From Pseudomonadales bacterium (GTDB taxonomy: Bacteria; Pseudomonadota; Gammaproteobacteria; Pseudomonadales; IMCC2047), in NCBI GenBank assembly GCA_021736745.1, contig JAIPFG010000203.1, positions 1-5,809 on the forward strand: a DNA stretch of 5,809 nt. Direction: 5' to 3'. Position numbers and translations under genes: made by a program. The notes beneath the pieces are model-generated. The model saw nothing but the letters and a program-made list of their open reading frames with translations, ran no database searches and was not told the DNA's origin. Below, piece by piece: positions 4,841 through 5,809 of this stretch. Numbering within the stretch: position 1 is the stretch's first letter; the number at the start of each line of letters is the position of its first letter.

Positions 4841-5809
4841 TTAGCTACTTTGCTCAGATTGTTCTGCAATAATACCGGCTGATTGCTCTTCCATAATATG
4901 GATAATTTTCTTGCTGCGGCCACTGACCAGAGCGTGCAAGAACACCGTAGGAATCGCAACACATAAACCTAGTACCGTTGTCACCAAAGCACTAGAAATA
5001 CCACCAGCCATAGCTTTGGGATCACCCGTGCCGAAAATAGTGAGTGCTTGGAAGGTTAAAATCATACCGGTTACCGTACCAAGCAGCCCCAGAAGCGGTG
5101 CAACCATAGAGGTAATCTTGATAAAACCAATCCACTTTTCAAGTGCTGGGGTTTCTTTTAACACGGCCTCATGCAATTTAAGCTCAAGCGTTTCAGTATC
5201 CGCGCCTGCATTTTGCTGATTAACCGTCAGAACACGACCGAGCGGGTTATTAGTGTTAGGCTGCGAAATATTCTTCAATTGTGCATTCACCTTTGCACCC
5301 ACGGCACTTAAGGCAAAGAGACGCCAGAAGGATATCAGCAATGCGATAATACCAATGACGATAATGATATAGCCTACTTCACGACCTTGCTGAATTCGTT
5401 CAATTAGGTCAGGGCTATCAATCAACGCCGCCAAATATGAGCCACCTGATGGGCCTGTTGGGTCAACCCCAAACTGGGTAAGACCGCTTGTGGCGCCTTG
5501 CAGGTTTTCCGCACTTGACGTGTACCGTCCAGCGGGCTGACGCGCCAGCACCAACAAAGTTTCAGTATCTTTATCATATTGTAAATAATTGCCATCAGAG
5601 ACAATATTATAGGTACCGATACGAACTACTTCTTTTTCTTGTCGATCACCCTGGGGGGATACTACCGTGGTGTTATATCTTGCTACCCGGCCTGTTTCAG
5701 TCATTTCCTGTTGCAACAAATACCAAACGCGCTCTAACTCTTCGATCGACGCCAGTTGGGTATTACTGCCCATTTTCTTAATCAGACCATCTAAGAACTC
5801 GGTTCGCCC
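4841..5809 (-). CDS. ttpC: TtpC-type MotA/TolQ/ExbB family protein, N-terminus outside window
   Basis: TtpC is an inner-membrane protein required with ExbB2/ExbD2 for TonB2-dependent transport in Vibrio. The visible part is 322 residues. The frame is open to the edge, and 12 codons (starting GRTEFLDG) precede the first visible Met at 5773, so that Met is not the real start. Family members have about 450 residues, including a signal peptide and coiled coil at the missing end. Numbered from the Met at 5773: a periplasmic region (1-130), helix 1 (133-156, GYIIIVIGIIALLISFW), cytoplasmic loop, helix 2 (217-243, with APLLGLLGTVTGMILTF) and helix 3 (259-283, SALVTTVLGLCVAIPTVFLH). The MAGGIS-SALVTT motif has serine in place of the ExbB TM3 glutamate. 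Gene order TtpC-ExbB-ExbD-TonB-TPR supports the name. A generic ExbB-like label would be the cautious alternative. Confidence 0.87.
   Translation of the reverse strand, partial: GRTEFLDGLIKKMGSNTQLASIEELERVWYLLQQEMTETGRVARYNTTVVSPQGDRQEKEVVRIGTYNIVSDGNYLQYDKDTETLLVLARQPAGRYTSSAENLQGATSGLTQFGVDPTGPSGGSYLAALIDSPDLIERIQQGREVGYIIIVIGIIALLISFWRLFALSAVGAKVNAQLKNISQPNTNNPLGRVLTVNQQNAGADTETLELKLHEAVLKETPALEKWIGFIKITSMVAPLLGLLGTVTGMILTFQALTIFGTGDPKAMAGGISSALVTTVLGLCVAIPTVFLHALVSGRSKKIIHIMEEQSAGIIAEQSEQSS

Noticed and set aside
4911..5781. Open frames on both strands overlapping ttpC
   Set aside because: They are shadows of the conserved MotA/TolQ/ExbB reading frame.

Overview
The window looks like chromosomal DNA of a Gram-negative gammaproteobacterium, probably marine and of the Shewanella/Vibrio/Alteromonas type. 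The basis is a five-gene TonB2-type energy-transduction cluster (TtpC, ExbB, ExbD, TonB, TPR protein), a QueD very close to the E. coli enzyme, tRNA genes with encoded CCA, and a moderate G+C content. The genus cannot be fixed from the sequence alone.

Layout from left to right. Positions 1-844 (minus strand) hold an IS110-family DEDD transposase whose C-terminus runs off the left edge. Its upstream end (845 to about 920-1000) is rich in stem-loops, one of which covers the transposase ribosome binding site. Positions 1024-1192 (minus) carry a tRNA-Val(UAC)/tRNA-Asp(GUC) pair behind a promoter with a GC-rich discriminator at 1207-1238. Positions 1410-1766 (plus) encode QueD of queuosine biosynthesis. 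It converges on the next operon and shares with it a two-way hairpin terminator at about 1767-1809. From 5809 down to 1818 (minus) one operon-like block reads ttpC (5' end outside the window), exbB, exbD, tonB and a secreted TPR protein, with gaps of 31, 10, 15 and 75 nt.

How the genes work together: ExbB, ExbD and TtpC form an inner-membrane proton-driven motor that energises the short TonB. TonB in turn drives TonB-dependent receptors in the outer membrane. The TPR protein is a probable periplasmic accessory. The operon promoter and any Fur site lie beyond the right edge. QueD makes a precursor of queuosine, a modification carried by tRNA-Asp(GUC), which is encoded next door.

No clearly new system was found. 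The points most worth a second look are the nested RNA structure at the IS110 5' end, which lies directly downstream of a strong tRNA transcription unit, and the loss of the classical ExbB TM3 glutamate in both ExbB-like proteins.
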